A stretch of DNA of 64,000 nt from Elusimicrobiota bacterium (GTDB taxonomy: Bacteria; Elusimicrobiota; Elusimicrobia; FEN-1173). The number at the start of each line of letters is the position of its first letter. Within the stretch, counting starts at the first letter, position 1. The position numbers and the translations under genes were made by a program. Shown in pieces: positions 20,192 through 28,657 of this stretch. Below the pieces are notes generated by a model. It was not told the origin of the DNA and searched no databases. It saw nothing but the letters and a program-made list of their open reading frames with translations. Location of the stretch: contig JADKCG010000009.1 of assembly GCA_016714745.1 (NCBI GenBank), forward strand, positions 1 to 64,000, in the 5' to 3' direction.

Positions 20192-21061
20192 TCAGTCACC
20201 TGGAAATTTCAGGTTAACCCCTTCCTCGGCCGGCGGGGCGGGGATGAAGAGGGTCGTCTCCCCTGGCAGGTCCGCATGCTTTAGTTGAAATCCGCCCATG
20301 GGCAACAATGTCACACGCTCGAAAAGCGCCTGAAACGGACCCACGGGCTCGAACTCAAAAAAACGCGTGCGGGGCGTGCCGAAGTGCATGGGGATCACCA
20401 CCCGCGGCTGAATTTCTTTGACGAGCGCGGCCGCTCCGACACCATCGACGGTCGTGCGTCCCCCCACGGGAATAAAGAGCACGTCCACGCCGGCCAGCTC
20501 CGCCTTTTGGTCAGGCCGAAGGGCGTGTTGCCCAATGTCGCCCAGATGGGCCCATCGTAGCCCGCCCATGTCCCACACATACATGCGGGTGGTGCCGTTT
20601 CGACGGCCGCCTTCGTTGTCGTGGTCCGCGATGAATCCCGACACTTCCACCCCGGCCGCCACATGGGTCCCCGTGCTACGAACAACCGGAACCACAGGCC
20701 CGGACGAGGCCCCGTCCCTGGCCGCGGGATGGGGCCGCGATGCTTTTGCTTCCTCGGATTCCGAGGAAGATTTTCCCGCCGCCAGAGGGACAGGCGTACG
20801 AGGAACCCCATCGTGATCGAAGTGTTCGTGGGTGACCAACACCGCGTCCGGTTTGACCTGGGGCGATGGGTACCCCACCGTATCATCAAAGGGATCGATC
20901 AACAAGACGCGCCCCACGCTGTCCTGAAAGGAAAAACAGGAATGCCCCCACCACCTGACGGTGACACCCATCTCCGGGTCTCCCGGCGGCCGGACCAAGG
21001 GCCGAGACAGGCAGGAGGTGATCGCCAAGACAGTGACCGCGCCCCACCGCCCCCCCTTCAT
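20192..21061 (-). CDS. MBL-fold metal-dependent hydrolase, predicted lipoprotein
   Basis: A 289-residue metallo-beta-lactamase-fold protein resembling the UPF0173/UlaG-like group. Metal motif THEHFDHDG (near residue 75) and later His/Asp positions (HLGDIGQHAL, VIPMHFGTP) are present. The N-terminus ends in TSC after a hydrophobic run (AVTVLAITSC), which suggests a lipoprotein. The chosen ATG overlaps the hemB stop (ATGA, 21058-21061). A low-complexity insert (SSSESEEAKASRPHP) sits mid-protein. Substrate unknown. Confidence 0.75.
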   Translation of the reverse strand: MKGGRWGAVTVLAITSCLSRPLVRPPGDPEMGVTVRWWGHSCFSFQDSVGRVLLIDPFDDTVGYPSPQVKPDAVLVTHEHFDHDGVPRTPVPLAAGKSSSESEEAKASRPHPAARDGASSGPVVPVVRSTGTHVAAGVEVSGFIADHDNEGGRRNGTTRMYVWDMGGLRWAHLGDIGQHALRPDQKAELAGVDVLFIPVGGRTTVDGVGAAALVKEIQPRVVIPMHFGTPRTRFFEFEPVGPFQALFERVTLLPMGGFQLKHADLPGETTLFIPAPPAEEGVNLKFPGD

Positions 21062-22047
21062 CGATCGGCGAGACGCTGGGCCATTTCCTGGGCATGATAG
21101 GTCAAGATCACATCCGCCCCCGCGCGTTTGATCGAGAGCAAAATTTCTTCCATCACCCGTGGCCCGTCGACCCATCCTTTCGCCTCGGCGGCCTTGACCA
21201 AAGCGTATTCGCCAGACACGTTGTAGGCCGCCACCGGAACATCAAACCGTTCTCTCACCCGACGAATCACGTCCAAATAAGACAACGCGGGTTTCACCAT
21301 CACCATGTCCGCGCCCTCCTTGAGATCCAGCGCAACCTCGTGGAGAGCTTCCCGTCCGTTCGCGGGATCCATCTGATGGGTTCTGCGATCACCGAAAGCG
21401 GGGGCCGACTGAGCCGCGTCCCGAAACGGCCCATAAAAAGCCGAGGCGTATTTGGCGGCATAGGCGAGAATCGCGGTATTTTTCTTTCCTCCCCGCTCAA
21501 GCGCGCGACGGATGGCGGAGACCGCGCCGTCCATCATCCCCGAAGGGGCCACCCAATCGGCCCCGGCCTCCGCTTGCACCAAGGCCGTTTTGCCAAGCAA
21601 TTCGAGGGTGGCGTCATTATCAATTTCCGGATTTTTTCCGTTCCCGCGCAACACGCCGCAATGACCATGATCGGTGTATTCACACAGGCAAAGGTCAGTA
21701 ATGACAAGCAGGTCCGGCAAAGCGCTTTTTACGGAACGAACCGCCCGCTGAACGATCCCGTCAGAGTCGTAGGCGTCGCGGCCGACGGGATCTTTTTTCT
21801 CGGGAACCCCAAAGAGAATGACAGCGGGGACCCCCAGTTTCGCAACGGCGCGCGCGTCTTTCACTACTTGGTCAACAGAAAGCTGAAATACGCCCGGCAT
21901 GCTCCGCACAGCCCGCCGCACGTTTTTGCCGGGGAGCACAAAAAACGGTTGGATTAAATCGTTGGCTGTTAATTCGGTCTCACGCACCATCCGCCGCGAC
22001 GTGGCAGACGCGCGCAAACGACGTGGACGAGAGTGAGGAAAGGCCAT
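21058..22047 (-). CDS. hemB: Delta-aminolevulinic acid dehydratase (porphobilinogen synthase)
   Basis: Condenses two 5-aminolevulinate molecules to porphobilinogen. Length 329. The metal-binding cysteines are in DLCLCEYTDHGHCG, the zinc-type active site; Schiff-base lysines are in AYAAKYASAFYGPFRDA and MVMVKPALSYLD. It is followed by the MBL lipoprotein with a 4-nt overlap. Confidence 0.95.
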   Translation of the reverse strand: MAFPHSRPRRLRASATSRRMVRETELTANDLIQPFFVLPGKNVRRAVRSMPGVFQLSVDQVVKDARAVAKLGVPAVILFGVPEKKDPVGRDAYDSDGIVQRAVRSVKSALPDLLVITDLCLCEYTDHGHCGVLRGNGKNPEIDNDATLELLGKTALVQAEAGADWVAPSGMMDGAVSAIRRALERGGKKNTAILAYAAKYASAFYGPFRDAAQSAPAFGDRRTHQMDPANGREALHEVALDLKEGADMVMVKPALSYLDVIRRVRERFDVPVAAYNVSGEYALVKAAEAKGWVDGPRVMEEILLSIKRAGADVILTYHAQEMAQRLADR

Positions 22048-22109
22048 GGCCTTATTTTACTTTTTCTACCGAAAGGGGTGTGGGCCGATTTATGGGGCGA
22101 GGGTTCGTT

Positions 22110-22898
22110 TCACGAAAGGAGACGGAGCATCGCCTGATGCACCCGCCCGTTGGACGCCAGGGTTTGAGAAGTGTCGGCGAGGGAGTAAGGCCGCCCACGA
22201 AAATTGGTCACGCGGCCGCCGGCCTCTTCCACCAACAGGAGGCCAGCCGCGGCGTCCCAAGGTTTAATATTAAATTCCCAGTACCCCTCAAAACGACCCG
22301 CGGCCACATAAGCTAAATCCAGTGCCGCCGCGCCCAGTCGACGAAGCCCTTGGGTGCGTTTCATGAACTTCTCGACATAGGAGAGATAGAAGCCGGCTTT
22401 TTTATACCGGTCGTAGGGGAACCCGGTGACCATCAACGAATCAATAAGTTTCTCTGTTTTAGAAACTTGAATACGTTTTCCGTTCAACGTCGCTCCTTTC
22501 CCCCGCACCGCCACAAAAAGTTCTTCACTGAAAGGCGCATAGACACCACCCAGGAGCACCTTTCCGTCTTTTTCCAAGCCGATGGAAACGCAACTCAGCG
22601 GAACGTGATGGGCAAAGTTGACGGTCCCATCCAAGGGGTCCACCACCCAGCGATAACCGGAAGAAGACGCATGAAGACCCGATTCTTCCATTAAAAACCC
22701 GTGATCCGGAAACGCGCCGCGCAACACCTGAAGAATCTTTTTTTCCGCCGCGTGATCGACGGTGGTGACAATATCCACCTTCCCTTTGTGCGCAATCGAA
22801 AAAGACCGACGGGCGCCCCGCCGATGAATCTCGCCGGCCGCCGACAAGGCGCGCCGAAGCGCACGAACCAACGCATCCAATGTGGGTAATGTTTTCAA
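22110..22898 (-). CDS. suhB: Inositol monophosphatase family phosphatase
   Basis: A Mg-dependent sugar-phosphate phosphatase. The 262 residues carry the family motifs: VTTVDHAAE, metal site WVVDPLDGTVNFAHH (residues ~84-98) and the C-terminal WDAAAGLLLVEEAGG. The start is TTG with GGAGG spaced 7 nt. suhB is the usual name for the closest bacterial group, but the substrate is not fixed by sequence. It lies between hemB and cobA-hemD, separated from the latter by 155 nt. Confidence 0.85.
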   Translation of the reverse strand: MKTLPTLDALVRALRRALSAAGEIHRRGARRSFSIAHKGKVDIVTTVDHAAEKKILQVLRGAFPDHGFLMEESGLHASSSGYRWVVDPLDGTVNFAHHVPLSCVSIGLEKDGKVLLGGVYAPFSEELFVAVRGKGATLNGKRIQVSKTEKLIDSLMVTGFPYDRYKKAGFYLSYVEKFMKRTQGLRRLGAAALDLAYVAAGRFEGYWEFNIKPWDAAAGLLLVEEAGGRVTNFRGRPYSLADTSQTLASNGRVHQAMLRLLS

Positions 22899-22936
22899 GG
22901 AAGAGCCTCCGGGAAGATGCGTAAATGATGCTCGTT

Positions 22937-22996
22937 AAACATTATGTTTGTCAAGCATTATGTGACCTTGTGGCATGGGCTTCCAGCCCCTGTGCT
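22937..22996 (-). promoter_or_regulatory. suhB-hemB intergenic region: -35 element, palindrome and REP-like hairpin
   Basis: Minus strand TTGACA (complement of 22949-22954) adjoins a perfect palindrome AAACAT-A-ATGTTT (22937-22949), a possible operator within a promoter whose -10 is weak (CATCAT region). Upstream, TGGGCTTCCAGCCC (about 22977-22990) is a short imperfect palindrome of the REP type. Confidence 0.4.
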
Positions 22997-23052
22997 TTTC
23001 AACGGAAAGGGCCCTCCAGGACGAAAAGGCTCAACCAACTGAAATTTTTAGG

Positions 23053-24609
23053 TTACCGGACCTTTGGAGTTCGACGGAGCGCCACGATAACGGCACGAAC
23101 AAGATCCTCAACAGTGGCGACGCCTTTGGCCTGAAGGGGGCGAATGCCCCCGGCGCGGAGGGCTTGGCTTGTGAGGGGACCAATGGAAACGGCCCGGGCG
23201 TGGGAAAACAGGAGCCGACGATCTCGCGGCCTCAGACTTTTCATGAAGGATGTGACTGTCGACGACGAGGTAAACGTGACAGCGTCGACTTGGCCGGAGA
23301 GAAGTTCTTGTTTAGCCTCCGGGGTCAGTGCCAGCGGCCGAGTTTCGTAAAGGGGCCACAGGTCCACCCAGGCGCCCCGACGGACCAAGGTGGACTCAAT
23401 CAAGTCTCGCCCGTCGCGGGCCCGCGCGAACAAGAACTGTTTTCCTCGAAGATCTTGCCCAAACAGCTGAACCATCCCTTCGGATTGAAAATTTTCAGCG
23501 GTCCGATAGACCGAGAGGCCTTCGGCCCGGAGCGCCGCCGCCGTTTTTGTGCCAATGGCGTAGAGGGGGGGACACGACCGCCCCCGCAAATGTCCCGCCA
23601 CCGTTTGGGCTCCGTTCGCACTGGTGACGAGAAGCCCATCATACTCCGAGAGATTCTTTAAATAGCGGCGCCCTTTTTCGTCGAGAGGAAGAGGGGTGAT
23701 GGCGATGAGCGGGCTTTCGATCACGCGGGCGCCGGCTTCTTCCAAAAGCGCGGTGAGGGCCGAGGCTTGGTCCCTCGCCCGCGTCACGAGAACGGTTTTT
23801 CCAAACAACGGACGTTTTTCAAACCAATCAAGTTTTTTCCCAAACCCGGCCACGTCGCCCACAATCAGGAGGGCGGGAGCACCCAACTTTTCCTGTTGAA
23901 CCCGTTGGGACAGAGTGGAGAGAGTGCCGCGAACCGTCTTTTGTTGGGCACAACTGCCCCATTGAATCGCGGCGGCGGGCAGAGTGGGCGGCCACCCCAA
24001 ACCCAACAGTCGACGAGAAATGAGCGGCCACTGCTTGAGCCCCATCAAAATGACCAGTGTCCCGGATGGAGAGATCTTGGTCCAATCCACCCCCGGCCCG
24101 CGCCGCCGTTCCGACTGACCGGCGCTTTCCCCAAGATAAGGATTTTCCCGCCCTTCATGCCCCGTGACCACGGTGAGGACAGAGGCATGGCCCCGGTGTG
24201 TCAACGGAATCCCAGCAAACCCCGGGACGGACGTCACCGAACTCACCCCCGGGACAACTTCAAAGGGGATCTTTTGATCCGCCAAGGCTTCCGCCTCTTC
24301 CGCCCCCCGACCAAAGAAATAGGGATCGCCGCCTTTGACTCGAACAACGGTTTTTCCAGACTTCGCCAAACGCACCAACAAGCGGTTGATCGCAGGCTGA
24401 CGAAGAAACACCCGCCCCCCACCCCGCTTGCCCGCTTCAATAATTTTAACGCCAGGGGAACAATGGCTCAACACACGCCGGTCCACCAGGGCGTCCAACA
24501 CGACCACGTCCGCCCGACGCAAACACTCCACCCCACGCAACGTCATCAAATCCGGCCGCCCGGGACCTGCACCCACCAAATAAACTAAACCTCTCAGTCC
24601 CTTTTTCAC
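23053..24609 (-). CDS. cobA-hemD: Uroporphyrinogen-III C-methyltransferase / uroporphyrinogen-III synthase fusion
   Basis: A 518-residue two-domain enzyme. Residues 1-250 are SUMT, which methylates uroporphyrinogen III to precorrin-2 with SAM (YLVGAGPGRPDLMTLRG, VVRVKGGDPYFFGRGAEEA, VPGVSSVTSVPG). Residues ~265-518 are HemD, which closes the tetrapyrrole ring (KTVLVTRARDQASALTALL, VTSANGAQTV, TFTSSSTV). The fusion joins heme and siroheme branches in one polypeptide. Its start overlaps the hemC stop by 4 nt. Confidence 0.94.
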   Translation of the reverse strand: MKKGLRGLVYLVGAGPGRPDLMTLRGVECLRRADVVVLDALVDRRVLSHCSPGVKIIEAGKRGGGRVFLRQPAINRLLVRLAKSGKTVVRVKGGDPYFFGRGAEEAEALADQKIPFEVVPGVSSVTSVPGFAGIPLTHRGHASVLTVVTGHEGRENPYLGESAGQSERRRGPGVDWTKISPSGTLVILMGLKQWPLISRRLLGLGWPPTLPAAAIQWGSCAQQKTVRGTLSTLSQRVQQEKLGAPALLIVGDVAGFGKKLDWFEKRPLFGKTVLVTRARDQASALTALLEEAGARVIESPLIAITPLPLDEKGRRYLKNLSEYDGLLVTSANGAQTVAGHLRGRSCPPLYAIGTKTAAALRAEGLSVYRTAENFQSEGMVQLFGQDLRGKQFLFARARDGRDLIESTLVRRGAWVDLWPLYETRPLALTPEAKQELLSGQVDAVTFTSSSTVTSFMKSLRPRDRRLLFSHARAVSIGPLTSQALRAGGIRPLQAKGVATVEDLVRAVIVALRRTPKVR

Positions 24610-25532
24610 TGTGCGGGAGCTAAAAGTTCCAAAATTCCTAAAGCCCCTTTCGCAAGAAGTCGGTGGGCGAGGACATGACCGATTTTTTTAGCGTCAGCGG
24701 GGAGACCGGTTTCGGTGCCTTTGACGTCGTTTTTCCCATCCACCGACGTGACCCGCCCGTCCAAAATAAGTTGACCCGCGTCCTCGCGGGCGTAGGCGGC
24801 GATGGGAACCCGGCATCCGCCGCCCAGAGCAGATAAAAAACTGCGTTCCGCAATGGCGGCCTTTTGGCTGGGCCCATGGTTGAGCTGGGAGACCCACTTT
24901 AACGTCTCGGGGTCTTCGGCGCGGGTCTCAATAGCAACAAACCCTTGGCCGGGAGCAGGAAGGATCACCTCGGGCGACAACACTTCTGTCACTTCATCAG
25001 CGCGGCCCAGGCGACGGACGCCGGCGTAGGCGACCACCACCGCGGAATAATCGCCCGCCGCCACACGCGCCAACCGCGTGTCCAAATTTCCGCGCAAGTC
25101 TTCAATTCGGATTCTTTTTTTAATGGCACGGATCTGGGCTTGGCGACGGAGAGAACTGGTGCCGATCACCGCTCCGCGCGGCAATTCCATCAGCTGTTCG
25201 CCAAACCGCGAGACCAGGCAATCCCGGGGATCTTCCCGTTCCAAAATCGCTCCGACGTCCAAACCCGACGGGAGTTCTGTGGGCAAATCTTTCAGCGAAT
25301 GCACCGCCAGGTCCACCGTGTGGGAAAGAAGGGCTTCCTCCAACTCTTTCGTAAAAACCCCTTTGCCTCCGATGGACGATAAGGACGCGTTGGCCAATCG
25401 GTCGCCGGTTGTTTTAATGATCTGCAATTCCACCCGCAGGTCGGGCGAAAGAGATTCCAATCGTTTTTTGACGTGGTGGGACTGCGCCAGCGCCAAGGCG
25501 CTTCCGCGGGTTCCCATACGGAGAAGGCTCAT
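24606..25532 (-). CDS. hemC: Hydroxymethylbilane synthase (porphobilinogen deaminase)
   Basis: Polymerises four porphobilinogens on a dipyrromethane cofactor. The 308-residue protein begins MSLLRMGTRGSALALAQ. The cofactor-attaching Cys lies in ALGGGCRVPIAAYA (near residue 240), and the active-site segment IGTSSLRRQAQI is intact. The frame is open upstream, but the ATG at 25532 overlaps the hemA stop (ATGA), so I use it. Confidence 0.95.
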   Translation of the reverse strand: MSLLRMGTRGSALALAQSHHVKKRLESLSPDLRVELQIIKTTGDRLANASLSSIGGKGVFTKELEEALLSHTVDLAVHSLKDLPTELPSGLDVGAILEREDPRDCLVSRFGEQLMELPRGAVIGTSSLRRQAQIRAIKKRIRIEDLRGNLDTRLARVAAGDYSAVVVAYAGVRRLGRADEVTEVLSPEVILPAPGQGFVAIETRAEDPETLKWVSQLNHGPSQKAAIAERSFLSALGGGCRVPIAAYAREDAGQLILDGRVTSVDGKNDVKGTETGLPADAKKIGHVLAHRLLAKGALGILELLAPAQ

Positions 25533-26614
25533 CCGGGATCCCCTTCCACGCTGAACGACTCCCGTACATGATGGCGGAGCGCCGCTGTGGTCCCGCGGCG
25601 CCACGCGTCGTACCAGGGCGCAAACTCGTTCGCCTTCGCGTCGACCAACTGGCCCGCTCGGGCGATTTCGGACTCGCGGCGCCCGAGGCTTTCGGAGACG
25701 AGCCCTTCGAGATCGTCGATGTTATAGAGATAGACGTTTTCCAATTCGTCCACAGAGGGGTCCACGTCGCGGGGCACAGCAATGTCAATAAAAAAGAGGG
25801 GACGTCCGCGACGTTCTTCCAGCGCCTGAGCGACCGCCGCTCGGTTGAAAATGGTCCCCTTGGCGCCGGTGGAACAGATCACAATGTCCGCCAGAACCAA
25901 TTCCCGAGAGAGCGCGTCGAACGTCGTGGGATGGGCGCCGAATTGCTGGGCCATGGCCACCGCCTTCTCCAGGGTGCGGTTGGCAACCACGACCCGACCG
26001 ACTTTTTGGCTTTTGAGCGCCCGCACCGCCAATTCCGCCATCGCTCCAGCCCCAACCACGAGAGCATGACATTCCGACAACTCGCCAAAAATTCGGTGTG
26101 CCAGCGACACCGCGAGACTGGGAACCGACGTGGGCCCTTCAGAGATTTTGGTTTCCGTTCGCACCGACTTCCCCACATACATGGCCCGCTGAAAAAGCAC
26201 GTTGGTCAGTTTACCTGTGGACGCCGCTTGCCGCGCCTGGTCGTACGACCGCTTTACCTGCCCCAAGATTTCCGCTTCGCCGACGACCAAAGAATCTAAA
26301 CCCGCCGCGACGCGAAAAAGGTGCCGTATGGCACCCTCGTCTTCCAGGGCGTAGAGGCTTCCGTCCAAGGACACGTCCCCGTGGAGGGCCAAAAGGCTTT
26401 TCCGTAAGAGACATTCAGCCTCACCTTCGGGGGGCGTGACAGCATAGACTTCCACCCGATTACAGGTGGAAAGCAACACCGCTTCGCCCGCCCCGACCAT
26501 AAACCGCAAAGAATCCAAAAACGCCGGTAGTCGGTCGTCTGAGACGGCGAGGCGTTCCCGCCATTCCACAGGGGCGGTTCGGTGAGAGAGACCCACCAGG
26601 CGGAGACGATTCAT
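25529..26614 (-). CDS. hemA: Glutamyl-tRNA reductase, short C-terminus
   Basis: Reduces glutamyl-tRNA to glutamate-1-semialdehyde, the committed step of heme synthesis. Nucleophilic Cys50 is in STCNRVEVYA; GLDSLVVGEAEILGQVK and the NADPH motif VVGAGAMAELA follow. At 361 residues it lacks about 50-60 residues of the usual dimerisation helix domain, ending soon after EFAPWYDAWR. That may be natural or caused by an early stop. It overlaps ccsA and hemC by 4 nt each. Confidence 0.92.
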   Translation of the reverse strand: MNRLRLVGLSHRTAPVEWRERLAVSDDRLPAFLDSLRFMVGAGEAVLLSTCNRVEVYAVTPPEGEAECLLRKSLLALHGDVSLDGSLYALEDEGAIRHLFRVAAGLDSLVVGEAEILGQVKRSYDQARQAASTGKLTNVLFQRAMYVGKSVRTETKISEGPTSVPSLAVSLAHRIFGELSECHALVVGAGAMAELAVRALKSQKVGRVVVANRTLEKAVAMAQQFGAHPTTFDALSRELVLADIVICSTGAKGTIFNRAAVAQALEERRGRPLFFIDIAVPRDVDPSVDELENVYLYNIDDLEGLVSESLGRRESEIARAGQLVDAKANEFAPWYDAWRRGTTAALRHHVRESFSVEGDPG

Positions 26615-27525
26615 TGTTTCTCCCCCACCACATACGAGTGAGCCTTAGAGATATAGTTAATCCCCATATAACTTACCAACACAAAAGCGAACCCCGCCAA
26701 AGACAGATACGCCCCCCGCCGACCGCGCCAGTTGAAGGCGTATCGCAAAACCAAATAGGCCAAGTACACGGCCCAAACCACAATCGACCAGAGGACTTTC
26801 GGGTCGGAGACCCAGCGGTCGCCCCAGGCGGAATGGGCCCAAACGATTCCGAGCCCCAACCCCATGGTGAGTGCGGGGAATGCCGCCGAAATAAGCCGGG
26901 CGATCATTCGGTCCATTTCATCCAGCGAGGGAAGCCGGTAGCCTAGGTCCGTTGAACGGTGGGTCTTGAGCTGTCGTTCTTGGATCAAAAAAGCCAGTCC
27001 GATCCCGAAAGCATTCGCGAACGCCGCGTAGGAAAAAAACAAGAGCGGCACGTGCACCGCCGCCCAAACGGAACTGGGCAACACCGGAAGACGTCGAGTG
27101 GTGTCGGCCAGTTTAAGGAAATCTTCCACCGAGGCGAACGGACAGCGGGGACTTGCCAGGAACGCCTGCGTGAGCGCCAACCCCATCAAGAGCAGGGCCC
27201 ACGGCAGAACGAACGCGCCTAAAATTGCGAGACGCGCCCGGGTTTGGACCCCTAAAAAAACAACGACAATTAAAAGAGAAAACAAGGATAAACTTTCAAA
27301 CCAATTGCTCCAAAACCCGTAGGCCACGTGGCCGGGCCGATGGCTTTCCATCCAAAGGCCCACCGCAAGACTGGCCGCATGGAGAAGGGCGGACCCAAAA
27401 AGGATTCTATGTCCCAAGACGCTGTGGCCCTCTCGACGGGAAAAGACGTAAACCAAATAGAGGATCACGGCGGTCAAAGTCCCGAGAAACCCAAAATCAA
27501 ATAGGAGCGCTTGAAGTTTTTGCAC
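26611..27525 (-). CDS. ccsA: CcsA/HemX-family cytochrome c assembly membrane protein
   Basis: A 304-residue protein with about eight hydrophobic helices and the tryptophan-rich haem-handling motif (WGDRWVSDPKVLW, residues ~233-245) of the CcsA/CcmC/HemX superfamily. In many genomes a HemX-like relative sits directly before hemA, as here. Without CcsB or c-type cytochrome genes in the window I cannot separate haem delivery from a HemX regulatory role. It is preceded by sirC with a 29-nt overlap and followed by hemA with a 4-nt overlap. Confidence 0.8.
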   Translation of the reverse strand: MQKLQALLFDFGFLGTLTAVILYLVYVFSRREGHSVLGHRILFGSALLHAASLAVGLWMESHRPGHVAYGFWSNWFESLSLFSLLIVVVFLGVQTRARLAILGAFVLPWALLLMGLALTQAFLASPRCPFASVEDFLKLADTTRRLPVLPSSVWAAVHVPLLFFSYAAFANAFGIGLAFLIQERQLKTHRSTDLGYRLPSLDEMDRMIARLISAAFPALTMGLGLGIVWAHSAWGDRWVSDPKVLWSIVVWAVYLAYLVLRYAFNWRGRRGAYLSLAGFAFVLVSYMGINYISKAHSYVVGEKQ

Positions 27526-28162
27526 GGTTTCTCTCCTCTTTTTTCATCTTTTCCTGGGCCACCGCCCGAAACGCGGCCGTGGCGCCGCGCGCGTCCGACC
27601 GAAACCGGTCCACCCACGTTTTGGTCACCAGCCCTTCCAACAATTTCCGCCGGGCCCGAATGGGAACCCGCAGGAGCTCCGCCCGGAGCCCTTTTAAGAC
27701 AGCCGCCAACCGACCCACTTCCACCCCGTAACGGCCGCGCAGGTCCGCCCCCAAATATTTGGCCACGGCAGGGCTCAGGCCCCCGGTCGACACCGCAAAG
27801 GTCACCGGCCCCCGACGAACGACGGACGGAACAATAAAATCACAAAGCCGCGGCCGGTCCACCACGTTCACCCAAATGCGCCGGGCCCGGCACAACCGGG
27901 CGATCCGCGCATGAAGCGACTCGTCGTCGGTGGCCGCGATAACCAACCAGGGCCCCGAGATCAGGTCCCCCGCACGAAAAACGCGCTGGAGAAGGCGCAC
28001 CTTTTTGAGCCGCCGGAACCCCGGCGCCAATCGCGGGGACACCACCGTCACCTGAGCCCCCGCTTCCAGTAAATCTTCGGTTTTATGCAAAGCGAGGCGA
28101 CCGCCTCCCACCACCAGGCATTCTTTTCCAGAAAGATTTAGAAACGCGGGGTAAAATCCCAT
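27497..28162 (-). CDS. sirC: Precorrin-2 dehydrogenase / sirohydrochlorin ferrochelatase (Met8/CysG-N type)
   Basis: Oxidises precorrin-2 to sirohydrochlorin with NAD and may insert iron to give siroheme. It begins MGFYPAFLNLSGKECLVVGGG and has a Rossmann motif VVGGGRLALHKTEDLLEAGA; the Asn/Asp-rich middle (VNVVDRPRLCDFIVPS) and STGGLSPAVAKYL are family features. At 221 residues it is the stand-alone form. It opens the heme/siroheme operon. Its ribosome-binding site lies inside a hairpin abutting the start codon. Confidence 0.88.
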   Translation of the reverse strand: MGFYPAFLNLSGKECLVVGGGRLALHKTEDLLEAGAQVTVVSPRLAPGFRRLKKVRLLQRVFRAGDLISGPWLVIAATDDESLHARIARLCRARRIWVNVVDRPRLCDFIVPSVVRRGPVTFAVSTGGLSPAVAKYLGADLRGRYGVEVGRLAAVLKGLRAELLRVPIRARRKLLEGLVTKTWVDRFRSDARGATAAFRAVAQEKMKKEERNRAKTSSAPI

Positions 28163-28189
28163 GGGAGGACCATCCTCCCGTCAATCATA
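28163..28189 (-). promoter_or_regulatory. Start-abutting hairpin and -10 element of the heme operon
   Basis: Minus strand: TATGAT (complement of 28184-28189), then a few bases later GGGAGGA-TGG-TCCTCCC (28163-28179), a perfect 7-bp hairpin ending at the base before the sirC ATG. The only Shine-Dalgarno-like bases (GGGAGGA) are the 5' arm of the stem, so initiation should be sensitive to the hairpin opening. Confidence 0.55.
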
Positions 28190-28232
28190 GTCAAAAGGAG
28201 CCCAGTCCAGCAACCGGGATGCGACGGGAAAT

Positions 28233-28238
28233 TATAAA
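28233..28238 (+). promoter_or_regulatory. mazG -10 element (leaderless start)
   Basis: TATAAA ends 8 nt before the mazG ATG, which has no Shine-Dalgarno sequence. The -35 is not clear. Confidence 0.5.
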
Positions 28239-28246
28239 ATCACGTC

Positions 28247-28657
28247 ATGGCCAAAAAAAACCTTTCCGATCTCCTCCGCGTCCAGGCCCAACTTCGCGGC
28301 CCCGGCGGCTGTCCTTGGGACCGAAAACAGACCCACAAAACCCTCGTAAAACACCTCAAGGAAGAATCCCAAGAGGTGGCCCAGGCCATTCGGAAAGGCG
28401 ACATGGAGAACCTCAAAGAAGAATTGGGCGACGTCCTCCACCAAATTATTTTCCATGCCCAAATCGCCCGGGAAAAGGGGCTCTTCACCATGGCCGACGT
28501 GGTGGACGGCCTGTGTCGCAAAATCATCCGCCGCCATCCCCATGTTTTTGGAAAATCCAAAGTCAAAAGCGTCAAAGACGTGTTGATCCAGTGGGATGAG
28601 ATCAAACGGCGGGAAAAATTAACCAAAGCCCGGCGGGCGGCGAGGGGCAAGCGGTGA
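28247..28657 (+). CDS. mazG: MazG-family nucleoside triphosphate pyrophosphohydrolase
   Basis: Hydrolyses nucleoside triphosphates to monophosphate and pyrophosphate, a house-cleaning activity. The single MazG domain (136 residues) has CPWDRKQTHKTL at the N-terminus and Mg ligands in EESQEVAQAI and EELGDVLHQIIFHA. The two-domain form in E. coli is twice as long; the one-domain form is common. The stop overlaps a GTG for the HAD gene (GTGA). Confidence 0.92.
   Translation: MAKKNLSDLLRVQAQLRGPGGCPWDRKQTHKTLVKHLKEESQEVAQAIRKGDMENLKEELGDVLHQIIFHAQIAREKGLFTMADVVDGLCRKIIRRHPHVFGKSKVKSVKDVLIQWDEIKRREKLTKARRAARGKR

Noticed and set aside
23000..23052. Riboswitch between suhB and the hemD stop
   Set aside because: No conserved aptamer core is visible; only a REP-like hairpin and a possible -35/palindrome.
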